Below, piece after piece: positions 1-8,529 of a stretch of 64,000 bases of DNA (position 1 is the first letter of the stretch; every line of letters begins with the position of its first letter). The notes below the pieces were generated by a model, which did not search any database, was not told the DNA's origin, and was given only the letters and a program-made list of their open reading frames with translations. The stretch covers positions 62,001 through 126,000 of the forward strand of contig CP011077.1 in assembly GCA_000963575.1 (NCBI GenBank), given 5' to 3'. The position numbers were made by a program, and so were the translations under genes. Source of the stretch: Klebsiella michiganensis (lineage in GTDB: Bacteria > Pseudomonadota > Gammaproteobacteria > Enterobacterales > Enterobacteriaceae).

Positions 1-795
1 CTTATTGCGCACCTGCTCTGCCTCGCGTGCCTCACGCTCGGCGCGCGCTTTTGCCGCGGCTTCTGCGCGGGCAATCTGATTCTGCAAGCGCGCCTGGTTC
101 TGGCGCATTTCGCTCAGCTTCTGCTGATCCTGCTGAATGGAGGACTCAAGGCCTGCCAGGGTCTTTTTGCGTTCGTTGCGGGCGCTTTCCAGTTTGGCCT
201 GCTGCGCCTGCTGGTCGTACAGCAACGTTTGCTGCTCACTCTGCTTACTTTCCAGCTCGACTTTCTGCTGAGCGGCTTCCGCTTTGGTCTGCTTTAACTC
301 TTCGATAGTCTGCTGGCGCGCAGCGTTAAGATAGCCAAAATAGGCCTGCAGTCGCTGGCCTCGCTGGCTTTCTTCACCGCTGAGAATCAACTGAATACCG
401 GTATGCTGACCCTGACGAAACGCAGCATCCAGCTGAGCGGCCAGGTTACGTTCCTGAGTCGCCTGCTGTTTTTGAAGTTTTGCTAGTGAGTTGTTCAGCG
501 TCGCGATTTGATTGTTTAAATCCGCGAGAGTGTTCTGGGTTTCACGCAGCTTGCGGCTGGCCGCAGAAATTGCTTCTTCCTGCGCTTTTAGCTGAGCGAG
601 TAAAACGGAACGTTGCTGCTGTTGCTGACGTACCGCACGCTCTTTGGCGGCGATATCCTGCTGAATGGATTGCAGCTGCTGCTTGTCGTCAGCATGGCTG
701 GAAAAAGGCAATAACAAGACGCCAGCGCTAAACACGCTGGCGTAGATAACGGGCTTCACAGCCCATGTCTTTGAAAAAATCGCCTTTCCCCTCAT
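1..795 (-). CDS. envC: Murein hydrolase activator EnvC, N-terminal part (runs off the window)
   Basis: The first 265 codons are present and the frame is still open at base 1. The start (MRGKAIFSKTW...) is followed by a hydrophobic signal peptide of about 35 residues ending near SSHA/DD. The rest is almost entirely long coiled coil rich in Q, A, K and E, as in EnvC, which is about 420 residues long. The C-terminal degenerate LytM domain, which activates the amidases AmiA and AmiB at the septum, lies outside the window. EnvC is a periplasmic divisome factor recruited by FtsEX. It starts 9 bp after the gpmM stop, so the two form one minus-strand operon, as in E. coli. Confidence 0.93.
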   Translation of the reverse strand, partial: MRGKAIFSKTWAVKPVIYASVFSAGVLLLPFSSHADDKQQLQSIQQDIAAKERAVRQQQQQRSVLLAQLKAQEEAISAASRKLRETQNTLADLNNQIATLNNSLAKLQKQQATQERNLAAQLDAAFRQGQHTGIQLILSGEESQRGQRLQAYFGYLNAARQQTIEELKQTKAEAAQQKVELESKQSEQQTLLYDQQAQQAKLESARNERKKTLAGLESSIQQDQQKLSEMRQNQARLQNQIARAEAAAKARAEREAREAEQVRNK

Positions 796-804
796 GGGGA
801 GGGA

Positions 805-2352
805 TTATTCCACGATGAACAGCGGCTTGCCAGTCATCTCGTGCGGGATTTCCATTCCCATCAGGCTCAACATGGTTGGCGCGATGTCAGAGAGCTTGCC
901 GCCAGCGACAGCTTTCAGGTTTTTCTTACCTACGTAGATCAGCGGAACCGGCAGGCTGGTATGCGCAGTATGTGCCTGGCCGGTAGCCGGGTCGCGCATT
1001 TGCTCTGCGTTGCCGTGGTCTGCGGTGATCAACAGCTGACCGCCAACGGCCTCAACGGCATTAACCACCTGAGCAACGCAATTATCCAGCGCCTCAACGG
1101 CGGAAATCGCAGCATCATAAACGCCGGTATGACCGACCATGTCACCGTTCGGGTAGTTGCAGATGATGGTATCGTATTTACCGCTGTTGATGGCGCTCAG
1201 CAGCTTGTCAGTCAGCTCTGCGGAGCTCATTTCAGGCTGCAGATCGTAGGTTGCCACTTTCGGTGAATTCACCAGCACGCGGTCTTCACCAGCGAACGGC
1301 TCTTCAACCCCGCCGTTGTAGAAGAAGGTTACGTGGGCGTATTTCTCGGTTTCGGAGATGCGCAGCTGGGTTTTGTTGTGCTTCGCCATCCACTCGCCAA
1401 AAGTATTGGTCAGTGAAGCTGGTGGGTAAGCGCAGGCCGTTTTAATGTCTGCGGCATATTCAGTCAGCATCACGAAGTCGCCAAACTGCACCACTTTTTT
1501 GCGGCTGAAACCGTCGAAATCGGCGTTAACAAAGGCGCGGGTGATCTGACGGGCACGGTCCGCACGGAAGTTCATGAAAATTAATGCATCGCCGTCATTC
1601 ATAGCGGATTCGACTTCGCCTGCGGCGCGGATGACCGTTGGCTTAACGAATTCATCGTTTTCATCACGGGCATAAGCGGCTTCGAGACCGGCAACGGCGT
1701 TGTCTGCCTGAAACTCACCTTTGGCCTGAGTCATCAGGTCATAGGCCAGTTCAACGCGATCCCAGCGGTTGTCGCGGTCCATCGCGTAATAGCGGCCAAT
1801 CAGCGTTGCTACACGGCCTTTGCCGAGCTCAGCGAATTTGTCGGCAAATTTCTTCAGGGAAGACTCAGCACTGCGTGGCGGCGTGTCGCGGCCATCAAGG
1901 AAAGCATGCAGATAGATAGCTTCTGCTCCTCGTTCTGCTGCCAGCTCTATCATCGCCAGAATATGGTCTTCATGACTGTGAACGCCGCCTGGAGAAACCA
2001 GGCCCATGATATGCACGGCTTTACCGGCGGAAACGGCTTTGTCGACTGCACCAGTCAATACCGGGTTATTAAAGAAAGTACGTTCTTTAATTTCAACATC
2101 CAGGCGAGTCAGATCCTGATAAACGATGCGGCCAGCACCGAGGTTGACGTGGCCCACTTCGGAGTTGCCCATTTGCCCGTCTGGCAGACCGACTTCCAGG
2201 CCAGACGCATTGATCAAGGTATGTGGTCGCTGGGCCCACAGGCTATCCATCACCGGCGTTTTAGCATTAAGAATCGCGTTATCCTGCTGCTCTTCACGGT
2301 GGCCATAGCCATCGAGAATCACCAGGACCATAGGTTTTTTAGTAACCGACAT
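805..2352 (-). CDS. gpmM: 2,3-bisphosphoglycerate-independent phosphoglycerate mutase
   Basis: 515 residues; the E. coli protein has 514. It interconverts 3- and 2-phosphoglycerate in glycolysis using two Mn ions and a phosphoserine intermediate. The alkaline-phosphatase-superfamily metal residues are visible: Asp14 in VILDGYG and the C-terminal TADHGN motif. The nucleophile is Ser64 in MGNSEVGH. It is first in a minus-strand unit with envC. The divergent neighbour yibN lies across a 247-bp intergenic region. Also called gpmI. Confidence 0.97.
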   Translation of the reverse strand: MSVTKKPMVLVILDGYGHREEQQDNAILNAKTPVMDSLWAQRPHTLINASGLEVGLPDGQMGNSEVGHVNLGAGRIVYQDLTRLDVEIKERTFFNNPVLTGAVDKAVSAGKAVHIMGLVSPGGVHSHEDHILAMIELAAERGAEAIYLHAFLDGRDTPPRSAESSLKKFADKFAELGKGRVATLIGRYYAMDRDNRWDRVELAYDLMTQAKGEFQADNAVAGLEAAYARDENDEFVKPTVIRAAGEVESAMNDGDALIFMNFRADRARQITRAFVNADFDGFSRKKVVQFGDFVMLTEYAADIKTACAYPPASLTNTFGEWMAKHNKTQLRISETEKYAHVTFFYNGGVEEPFAGEDRVLVNSPKVATYDLQPEMSSAELTDKLLSAINSGKYDTIICNYPNGDMVGHTGVYDAAISAVEALDNCVAQVVNAVEAVGGQLLITADHGNAEQMRDPATGQAHTAHTSLPVPLIYVGKKNLKAVAGGKLSDIAPTMLSLMGMEIPHEMTGKPLFIVE

Positions 2353-2599
2353 TGCAACAACCTCTGAGTCTAAGACAAAATTTGCGTAATTTTACTACAG
2401 CCGATCTCGTCGAATAGCCGCAGAAGATCAAAGAAAGAGGCCGGATGGCGATCGGATTTCATCAGTCTGGTTCTTTTTTTTCGTAACAGCCCGCAGAATC
2501 CACATAACATTATTCAGACTGGCTGTAATTGCCACAACGCGAAGGTATACTCCCCACCTGGTTTTCTCATCATTACTTAGTCGGGAGTTACTACCCCCC

Positions 2600-3031
2600 A
2601 TGCAAGAAATTATGCAATTCGTTGGCCGCCACCCCATACTTAGTCTGGCGTGGGTTGGTCTGCTGGCCGCGGTACTTTTCATGACCTTTAAAGGCCTGGC
2701 TTCTAAAGTCAAAGTGATCACCCGCGGGGAAGCCACTCGCTTAATTAACAAAGAAGATGCGGTGGTTGTCGATGTACGCCAGCGTGATGATTTCCGTAAA
2801 GGCCACATTGCGAATTCACTGAACGTGCTGCCAACTGAAATCAAAAGCGGCAATTTTGGTGAGCTTGAAAAACACAAAGCGAAGCCCATTATTGTGGTAT
2901 GCGCTAACGGTGTTTCTTCACAAGAATCAGCGGCTTTGTTGCACAAGGCTGGCTTTGAGCAGGTTGCGCTGTTAAAAGAAGGTATTGCTGGCTGGAGCGG
3001 GGAAAACCTGCCGCTGGTTCGCGGTAAATAA
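2600..3031 (+). CDS. yibN: Membrane-anchored rhodanese-like protein YibN
   Basis: 143 residues, the same length as E. coli YibN. One N-terminal membrane segment (about residues 11-32) anchors a single rhodanese domain. The catalytic-loop position holds Cys101 in CANGVSS, the usual CxxGxxS pattern of sulfurtransferases such as GlpE, so this copy looks catalytically competent. It leads the yibN-grxC-secB-gpsA run, with grxC starting 21 bp downstream. The physiological sulfur acceptor is not known from the sequence. Confidence 0.93.
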   Translation: MQEIMQFVGRHPILSLAWVGLLAAVLFMTFKGLASKVKVITRGEATRLINKEDAVVVDVRQRDDFRKGHIANSLNVLPTEIKSGNFGELEKHKAKPIIVVCANGVSSQESAALLHKAGFEQVALLKEGIAGWSGENLPLVRGK

Positions 3032-3052
3032 TCTGGAAAACTGAGGTAAACC

Positions 3053-3304
3053 ATGGCGAACATCGAGATCTATACCAAAGCGACTTGTCCTTTTTGCCAC
3101 CGTGCAAAAGCCCTGCTGAATGAAAAAGGCGTGGCGTTCCAGGAATTACCTATTGATGGTGATGCCGCTAAGCGGGAAGAGATGATCAAACGCAGTGGCC
3201 GCACCACGGTACCGCAGATTTTTATTGACGCACAGCACATTGGCGGTTGCGATGACTTGTACGCACTGGATGCGCGTGGTGGACTCGATCCCCTGCTGAG
3301 CTAG
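3053..3304 (+). CDS. grxC: Glutaredoxin 3
   Basis: 83 residues with a thioredoxin fold. The redox centre is Cys12-Pro-Phe-Cys15, where E. coli has CPYC. The cis-proline TVP motif and GGCDDL, both used for glutathione binding, are present. It is a cytosolic glutathione-dependent disulfide reductase. An AGGT-like ribosome site lies just before the ATG, and secB follows after 56 bp. Confidence 0.97.
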   Translation: MANIEIYTKATCPFCHRAKALLNEKGVAFQELPIDGDAAKREEMIKRSGRTTVPQIFIDAQHIGGCDDLYALDARGGLDPLLS

Positions 3305-3360
3305 TGCGGTTTGTCTGCCGTGTATCGCAGAGTAAGGACGTTTAAATTTAAGGGTTAACA

Positions 3361-3828
3361 ATGTCAGAACAAAACAATACAGAAATGGGTTTCCAGATTC
3401 AGCGTGTTTACACCAAGGATGTCTCTTTCGAAGCACCTAACGCGCCGCACGTTTTCCAGAAAGACTGGCAGCCAGAAGTAAAACTGGATCTGGATACTGC
3501 GTCCAGCCAGCTGGCTGAAAATGTTTATGAAGTTGTGTTGCGCGTAACCGTGACCGCTACGCTGGGCGAAGACACCGCTTTCCTGTGCGAAGTTCAGCAG
3601 GCGGGTATCTTCTCCGTTGAAGGCATCGAAGGCACGCAGCTGGCGCATTGCCTGGGTGCATACTGCCCGAACATTCTGTTCCCGTATGCGCGTGAATGTA
3701 TCACTAGCCTGGTTTCTCGCGGTACTTTCCCTCAGCTGAACCTTGCACCGGTTAACTTCGATGCGTTGTTCATGAACTATCTGCAGCAGCAAGCTGGCGA
3801 AGGTGCTGAAAACCATCAGGATGCCTGA
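3361..3828 (+). CDS. secB: Export chaperone SecB
   Basis: 155 residues, matching the family. SecB is a tetrameric cytosolic chaperone that keeps secretory precursors unfolded and delivers them to SecA. The typical AHCLGAYCPNILFPYARE segment and the acidic start are present. The stop codon overlaps the gpsA start by one base (TGATG), so translation is probably coupled. This secB-gpsA arrangement is the E. coli one. Confidence 0.98.
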   Translation: MSEQNNTEMGFQIQRVYTKDVSFEAPNAPHVFQKDWQPEVKLDLDTASSQLAENVYEVVLRVTVTATLGEDTAFLCEVQQAGIFSVEGIEGTQLAHCLGAYCPNILFPYARECITSLVSRGTFPQLNLAPVNFDALFMNYLQQQAGEGAENHQDA

Positions 3829-4847
3829 TGAACAGCCTTAATGCTTCAATGACTGTTATCGGTGCCGGCTCTTACGGCACCGCTCTCGCTATCACCCTTG
3901 CGAGAAACGGCCACCACGTTGTGCTGTGGGGCCATGATGCCAAACATATTGCTACTCTGCAGGCCGATCGCTGCAATGTGGCATTCCTGCCCGATGTTCC
4001 TTTTCCTGACACCCTGCATCTCGAGAGTGATTTAGCCTCTGCGCTGGCCGCCAGCCGCAATATTTTGGTGGTCGTACCGAGCCATGTGTTCGGGCAAGTG
4101 TTACGCCAAATCAAGCCGCTGATGCGCCCGGACGCACGTATTGTGTGGGCGACAAAAGGGCTGGAAGCTGAAACGGGTCGATTACTGCAGGACGTTGCCC
4201 GTGAGGCGCTGGGTGATGATGTTCCTCTGGCCGTTATTTCTGGCCCGACATTCGCTAAAGAGCTGGCAGCAGGTTTACCGACGGCGATTGCGCTTGCGGC
4301 GACCGATGACCAGTTTGCGGATGATCTCCAGCATCTGCTGCACTGTGGTAAAAGTTTCCGCGTCTACAGCAATCCCGATTTCATCGGCGTTCAGCTTGGC
4401 GGTGCGGTTAAAAACGTGATCGCTATTGGCGCAGGGATGTCAGACGGCATCGGGTTCGGCGCCAACGCACGTACGGCGCTTATTACGCGTGGTCTCGCTG
4501 AGATGACGCGCCTGGGCAGCGCGCTTGGTGCTTCGCCGGAAACCTTTATGGGGATGGCTGGCCTGGGCGATCTGGTGCTGACCTGTACCGACAACCAGTC
4601 CCGTAACCGTCGCTTCGGCATGATGCTCGGTCAGGGAATGGATGTGGACGGCGCACAGCAAAAGATTGGCCAGGTGGTTGAAGGCTATCGCAATACGAAA
4701 GAAGTTCGCGAGCTGGCGGCTCGGGTAGGCGTCGAAATGCCAATAACCGAGGAAATTTATCAGGTATTGTATTGCGGAAAAAATGCGCGCGAGGCAGCAT
4801 TAACGTTGCTTGGTCGTACTCGTAAGGATGAACGAAGCGGCAAATGA
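3828..4847 (+). CDS. gpsA: NAD(P)H-dependent glycerol-3-phosphate dehydrogenase
   Basis: 339 residues, the E. coli length. It reduces dihydroxyacetone phosphate to sn-glycerol-3-phosphate, the backbone of phospholipids. The N-terminal Rossmann motif GAGSYG covers residues 12-17. The substrate-domain motifs GAVKNVIAIGAG and GLAEMTRLG are present. It overlaps secB by one base, and cysE starts 78 bp downstream behind a short hairpin. Confidence 0.97.
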   Translation: MNSLNASMTVIGAGSYGTALAITLARNGHHVVLWGHDAKHIATLQADRCNVAFLPDVPFPDTLHLESDLASALAASRNILVVVPSHVFGQVLRQIKPLMRPDARIVWATKGLEAETGRLLQDVAREALGDDVPLAVISGPTFAKELAAGLPTAIALAATDDQFADDLQHLLHCGKSFRVYSNPDFIGVQLGGAVKNVIAIGAGMSDGIGFGANARTALITRGLAEMTRLGSALGASPETFMGMAGLGDLVLTCTDNQSRNRRFGMMLGQGMDVDGAQQKIGQVVEGYRNTKEVRELAARVGVEMPITEEIYQVLYCGKNAREAALTLLGRTRKDERSGK

Positions 4848-4881
4848 AGGATCGCTTAATACACCGCAATAACTGAAACGT

Positions 4882-4910
4882 CCCGACCCTGGTGTCGGGC
4901 GTTGTTTTTA
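4882..4910 (+). terminator. Hairpin plus U-run between gpsA and cysE (weak terminator or attenuator)
   Basis: A 6-bp stem CCCGAC/GTCGGG with a 6-base loop is followed by GTTGTTTTT. It ends about 16 bp before the cysE start codon. It could lower read-through from gpsA into cysE. The stem is short, so this is a moderate call. Confidence 0.5.
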
Positions 4911-4925
4911 TGTCTGGAGAGAGCA

Positions 4926-5741
4926 ATGTCGTCTGAAGAACTGGATTTGGTGTGGAGCAATATTAAAGCCGAAGCGCGAGCGCTTGCGGATTGTGAACCC
5001 ATGTTGGCCAGTTTTTATCATGCGACGCTCCTCAAGCACGATAATCTTGGGAATGCGCTCAGCTATATGTTAGCCAATAAGCTGGCTTCGCCGATTATGC
5101 CGGCCATTGCCATTCGCGAGGTTGTTGAAGAGGCTTACGCGGCCGATCCGCAGATGATTGCTTCTGCCGCTTGTGACATTCAGGCCGTACGCACCCGTGA
5201 CCCGGCGGTAGACAAATATTCAACGCCGCTGCTTTATCTTAAAGGCTTTCATGCTTTACAGGCGTACCGAATTGGTCACTGGCTTTGGCTACAGGGGCGA
5301 CAGGCGCTGGCTATTTTCTTGCAGAACCAGGTTTCAGTCTCTTTTCAGGTAGATATTCACCCGGCGGCAAAAATCGGTTGTGGGATCATGCTTGATCATG
5401 CCACCGGGATTGTTATCGGTGAGACAGCGGTCGTCGAAAACGATGTATCTATTCTGCAATCGGTCACGCTGGGCGGTACCGGTAAAACCAGTGGCGATCG
5501 CCATCCGAAGATCCGCGAAGGCGTGATGATTGGCGCTGGCGCAAAAATCCTTGGCAATATCGAAGTTGGCGTTGGCGCAAAAATTGGCGCAGGCTCCGTC
5601 GTGCTACAGCCTGTTCCGCCGCACACAACGGCTGCTGGTGTACCGGCTCGGATCGTGGGCACACCTGGCAGCGATAAACCGGCAATCGATATGGATCAGC
5701 ACTTCAACGGCGCAGGCTTTGAGTACGGAGACGGTATCTAA
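4926..5741 (+). CDS. cysE: Serine O-acetyltransferase
   Basis: 271 residues from the ATG preceded by GGAGAGAGC; E. coli has 273. It acetylates L-serine with acetyl-CoA, the first step of cysteine synthesis, and is feedback-inhibited by cysteine. An N-terminal helical domain precedes a left-handed beta-helix of hexapeptide repeats. Asp143 and His158 match the E. coli catalytic pair. The C-terminal tail ends EYGDGI, as in the enzyme that binds CysK. The open frame extends upstream to 4902, but that start has no ribosome site. The stop overlaps the convergent trmL stop. Confidence 0.97.
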   Translation: MSSEELDLVWSNIKAEARALADCEPMLASFYHATLLKHDNLGNALSYMLANKLASPIMPAIAIREVVEEAYAADPQMIASAACDIQAVRTRDPAVDKYSTPLLYLKGFHALQAYRIGHWLWLQGRQALAIFLQNQVSVSFQVDIHPAAKIGCGIMLDHATGIVIGETAVVENDVSILQSVTLGGTGKTSGDRHPKIREGVMIGAGAKILGNIEVGVGAKIGAGSVVLQPVPPHTTAAGVPARIVGTPGSDKPAIDMDQHFNGAGFEYGDGI

Positions 5742-6211
5742 CTTCTGAGAACGGCGCCCTGATATCCCAGTTGGCGCCAGGCCTCATAGACCACCACGGA
5801 CACCGAGTTAGAGAGGTTCATGCTGCGGCTGTCCGGCATCATCGGGATGCGGATCTTCTGTTCAGGCGGCATGGCATTCAGTATCTCCGCTGGCAGCCCA
5901 CGAGTTTCCGGGCCAAACATCAAATAATCCCCAGCCTGATAGCTTACAGCACTGTGGGCGGGCGTTCCCTTGGTTGTTAAAGCAAACAGGCGCTGAGGCT
6001 TTTCGGTTTCCAGAAAAGCGTTGTAGTCACGATGGCGCAGGACAGTCGTAAATTCGTGATAATCCAGACCCGCGCGGCGAAGGCGCTTATCATCCCAGGG
6101 GAAGCCCATAGGCTCAATGATGTGCAGGCGGAAACCGGTATTGGCGCACAGGCGGATAATGTTCCCGGTATTGGGTGGAATTTCTGGCTCAAACAAAACG
6201 ATATTTAACAT
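5738..6211 (-). CDS. trmL: tRNA (cytidine/uridine-34-2'-O)-methyltransferase TrmL
   Basis: 157 residues, identical in length to E. coli TrmL (YibK). It is a minimal SPOUT methyltransferase that modifies the wobble base of leucine tRNAs. The SPOUT motifs are EPEIPPNTGNIIRLCANTG near the start, FGPETRGLP in the middle and MNLSNSVSVVVYE at the knot. It is convergent with cysE, with overlapping stop codons. Here it is directly followed by cpxA, whereas in E. coli K-12 these two genes are far apart. Confidence 0.96.
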   Translation of the reverse strand: MLNIVLFEPEIPPNTGNIIRLCANTGFRLHIIEPMGFPWDDKRLRRAGLDYHEFTTVLRHRDYNAFLETEKPQRLFALTTKGTPAHSAVSYQAGDYLMFGPETRGLPAEILNAMPPEQKIRIPMMPDSRSMNLSNSVSVVVYEAWRQLGYQGAVLRS

Positions 6212-6260
6212 ACAACCCCCATCGACTAGGGGCGCAGAATAGCAAAATTGCTATCGGGCA

Positions 6261-6288
6261 GAAACGAAAACAGGCTCCGTAGAGCCTG
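6261..6288 (-). terminator. Terminator downstream of cpxA
   Basis: The 7-bp inverted repeat CAGGCTC/GAGCCTG (6271-6288) has a 4-base loop. On the minus strand it is followed by TTTTCGTTTC. It lies 25 bp after the cpxA stop and probably ends the cpxRA transcript. Confidence 0.7.
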
Positions 6289-6312
6289 CTATGGCTGGTG
6301 GTTACCCTGTTA

Positions 6313-7683
6313 TCAGCGGTGATAAAGCGGTAGCCAGAGCGTCAGACGTAGGCCGCCGAGGGGGCTGTCGTCGGCTTTTACCCAGCCACGGTGTTGCTGC
6401 ACGGCAGTTTCAACGATGGCCAAACCGAGTCCTGTTCCACCCGATTCTCTATCGCGTGCTTCATCCGTACGATAAAACGGACGGAAGATTTGCTCTCTGT
6501 CTTCTGGGCTGACGCCCGGACCGTCATCGTCAACGGTGACGGTAATACCCTGATTATCGACGGAGAAATTCACCGCTATCTTGGTGTGCGAGTAACGCAG
6601 AGCATTGCGGACAATATTCTCAAGCGCACTTTCCAGCGCATTCGGGTTACCGTACATTAGCCACGGGCCCGGCGGGTAAGTGACTTCCAGTGATTTGCCC
6701 ATCTGCTCGGCTTCAAAAGCGGCGTTATCCAGCATCTCTGTCCAGATTTGATTGGCTTTCATGGTCTCGCTAACCAGCGCGTTTTTTTGCTGATTGCGCG
6801 ACATGACCAGCAGATCATTAATCATACCGTCCAGGCGCTGGGCTTCCGTCTCGATGCGCCCCAGTTCTTTACTCTCTCCGCTGCGCCGACGAAGCAGCGC
6901 CGTGCCGAGCTGTAGGCGGGTTAAAGGCGTGCGCAGCTCATGAGAGATATCAGACAGCAGCCTTTGCTGCGCCGTCATCATTCTCTCCAGAGCGGTTACC
7001 ATCTGGTTGAAGCTCGCGCCAGCGGCCTGGAACTCTTGCGGCCCGGCTTCCAGTTCCGGATGCTGGCGCAGGTTGCCCTGGGCCACTTCATCTGCGGCAT
7101 TCTTCAGCTTACGCGCGGGTTTCGCCAGGCTCCACGCTAACCAGAGCAACAATGGAGAACTTACCAGCATCGTGACAATGAGCAGTAAGAGAGGGCGGTC
7201 GAACAGCAGGTTGATAAAGTCAGATTGCGAGCTGCTGGCCGGTCGAATCAAATAAAGCTGGTAGTTATCTTCGCCGTCACGTACTGAAAATGGCCCCACC
7301 AGCTCAACCCGACCATATTTCTTTTTCTGGGGATGATCGGCGTTATCGGATTGACCGATAAAGTTACGGATAATCTGCATTTCGTTGCGTTGGGCGCCAA
7401 TGACGCGCCCTTCGCTGGTGACCAGCAGCAGACGCTGGCCAGGAGGTGCCCATTTGTCGATTGCACGGAATAAGCGCCGCCACCACATCAAGTCATTCGG
7501 TGGGTCGGTTGCCAGTTCAGCTTCGACGTGTTGCTCAATCATGTAGCCCTGACGTTGCTCATTTTCCATCAGCTCGGTCATCTGGCGTGAATCCAGCTTC
7601 GGCAACATTAAAACTAACATCAGTACCAGAGCCAGCGTCAGCCAGAAGATGGCAAAAATGCGCGCGGTAAGGCTACTTATCAT
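6313..7683 (-). CDS. cpxA: Envelope-stress sensor histidine kinase CpxA
   Basis: 456 residues; E. coli has 457. Two membrane helices (about 8-28 and 163-187) flank a periplasmic sensor domain. HAMP, HisKA and HATPase domains follow. The phosphorylated histidine is His248 in SDISHELRTP, and the ATP-lid motifs DDGPGVS and GGTGLGLAI are present. It responds to misfolded envelope proteins, is restrained by CpxP and phosphorylates CpxR. Its start overlaps the cpxR stop by 4 bp, so the pair is translationally coupled. Confidence 0.97.
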   Translation of the reverse strand: MISSLTARIFAIFWLTLALVLMLVLMLPKLDSRQMTELMENEQRQGYMIEQHVEAELATDPPNDLMWWRRLFRAIDKWAPPGQRLLLVTSEGRVIGAQRNEMQIIRNFIGQSDNADHPQKKKYGRVELVGPFSVRDGEDNYQLYLIRPASSSQSDFINLLFDRPLLLLIVTMLVSSPLLLWLAWSLAKPARKLKNAADEVAQGNLRQHPELEAGPQEFQAAGASFNQMVTALERMMTAQQRLLSDISHELRTPLTRLQLGTALLRRRSGESKELGRIETEAQRLDGMINDLLVMSRNQQKNALVSETMKANQIWTEMLDNAAFEAEQMGKSLEVTYPPGPWLMYGNPNALESALENIVRNALRYSHTKIAVNFSVDNQGITVTVDDDGPGVSPEDREQIFRPFYRTDEARDRESGGTGLGLAIVETAVQQHRGWVKADDSPLGGLRLTLWLPLYHR

Positions 7684-8378
7684 GAAGCGGAAACCATCAG
7701 ATAACCACGGCCACGTAAGGTTTTAAACCACGGATGGCCATCTTTGCGATCCGGCAATTTACGACGCAGGTTGGAAATATGCATGTCGATTGCACGGTCA
7801 AATGGTGTTAAGCGTTTACCCAAAACTTCCTGACTCAGGTGTTCACGCGAAACCACCTGGCCCAGATGCTGAGCAAGGAGATACAGCAGCGTGAACTCGG
7901 TACCGGTTAAGTCCAGCGCCTGCCCGTCGAAGCTGGCTTCCTGGCGGCCAGGATTGAGGCTCAGCCCATCGACTTCTACCGTCGGTGAACTGCTGTCGCT
8001 GTTTTGTTGCTGCTCGCTCCAGTGTGAACGTCGCAGGATGGCGCGAATACGGGCGACCAGCTCGCGATCGTTAAAGGGTTTCGGTAAGTAGTCATCGGCA
8101 CCCAGCTCAAGGCCGAGCACGCGGTCAAGTTCGCTACCGCGAGCGGTAAGCATAATGACTGGTGTCTGGTGTGTCTGGCGAAGCTCTTTCAAAGTATCAA
8201 TGCCGTTTTTCTTGGGCATCATTACGTCGAGCAATAACAGGTCGATGCTGTCGTCCAGAAGCGTTAACGCTTGCTCACCATCGTGAGCAACAATCACGTC
8301 AAAACCTTCCATGTCGAGCAATTCCTTTAGCAGGGAAGTCAGCTCTCGGTCATCATCAACTAACAGGATTTTATTCAT
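7680..8378 (-). CDS. cpxR: Envelope-stress response regulator CpxR
   Basis: 232 residues, the E. coli length. It has an N-terminal receiver domain with the phospho-acceptor Asp51 in LLDVMMP and conserved Lys in LPKPF. A C-terminal OmpR/PhoB winged helix ends with RGRGYLM. It activates cpxP, cpxRA itself and protein-quality genes by binding tandem GTAAA sites. One such site lies in the divergent cpxR/cpxP intergenic region. Confidence 0.98.
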   Translation of the reverse strand: MNKILLVDDDRELTSLLKELLDMEGFDVIVAHDGEQALTLLDDSIDLLLLDVMMPKKNGIDTLKELRQTHQTPVIMLTARGSELDRVLGLELGADDYLPKPFNDRELVARIRAILRRSHWSEQQQNSDSSSPTVEVDGLSLNPGRQEASFDGQALDLTGTEFTLLYLLAQHLGQVVSREHLSQEVLGKRLTPFDRAIDMHISNLRRKLPDRKDGHPWFKTLRGRGYLMVSAS

Positions 8379-8433
8379 TGTGAAATTACCTCCGAGGCAG
8401 AAATTACGTCATCAAGGCGCGCTAATCCATGAC

Positions 8434-8448
8434 TTTACGTTGTTTTAC
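8434..8448 (-). promoter_or_regulatory. CpxR box between cpxR and cpxP
   Basis: Read on the minus strand, the site is GTAAA-ACAAC-GTAAA, an exact match to the GTAAA-N5-GTAAA consensus. It lies 82 bp before the cpxP start and 56 bp before cpxR. It should drive phospho-CpxR activation of cpxP and autoregulation of cpxRA. Confidence 0.85.
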
Positions 8449-8529
8449 ACCCCCTGACGCTAGTTTGCAGCGGGAATCGTAGACTGGCTCTCGTTGAATC
8501 GCAGCACACACAGATTTTGGGAGCAAGTG

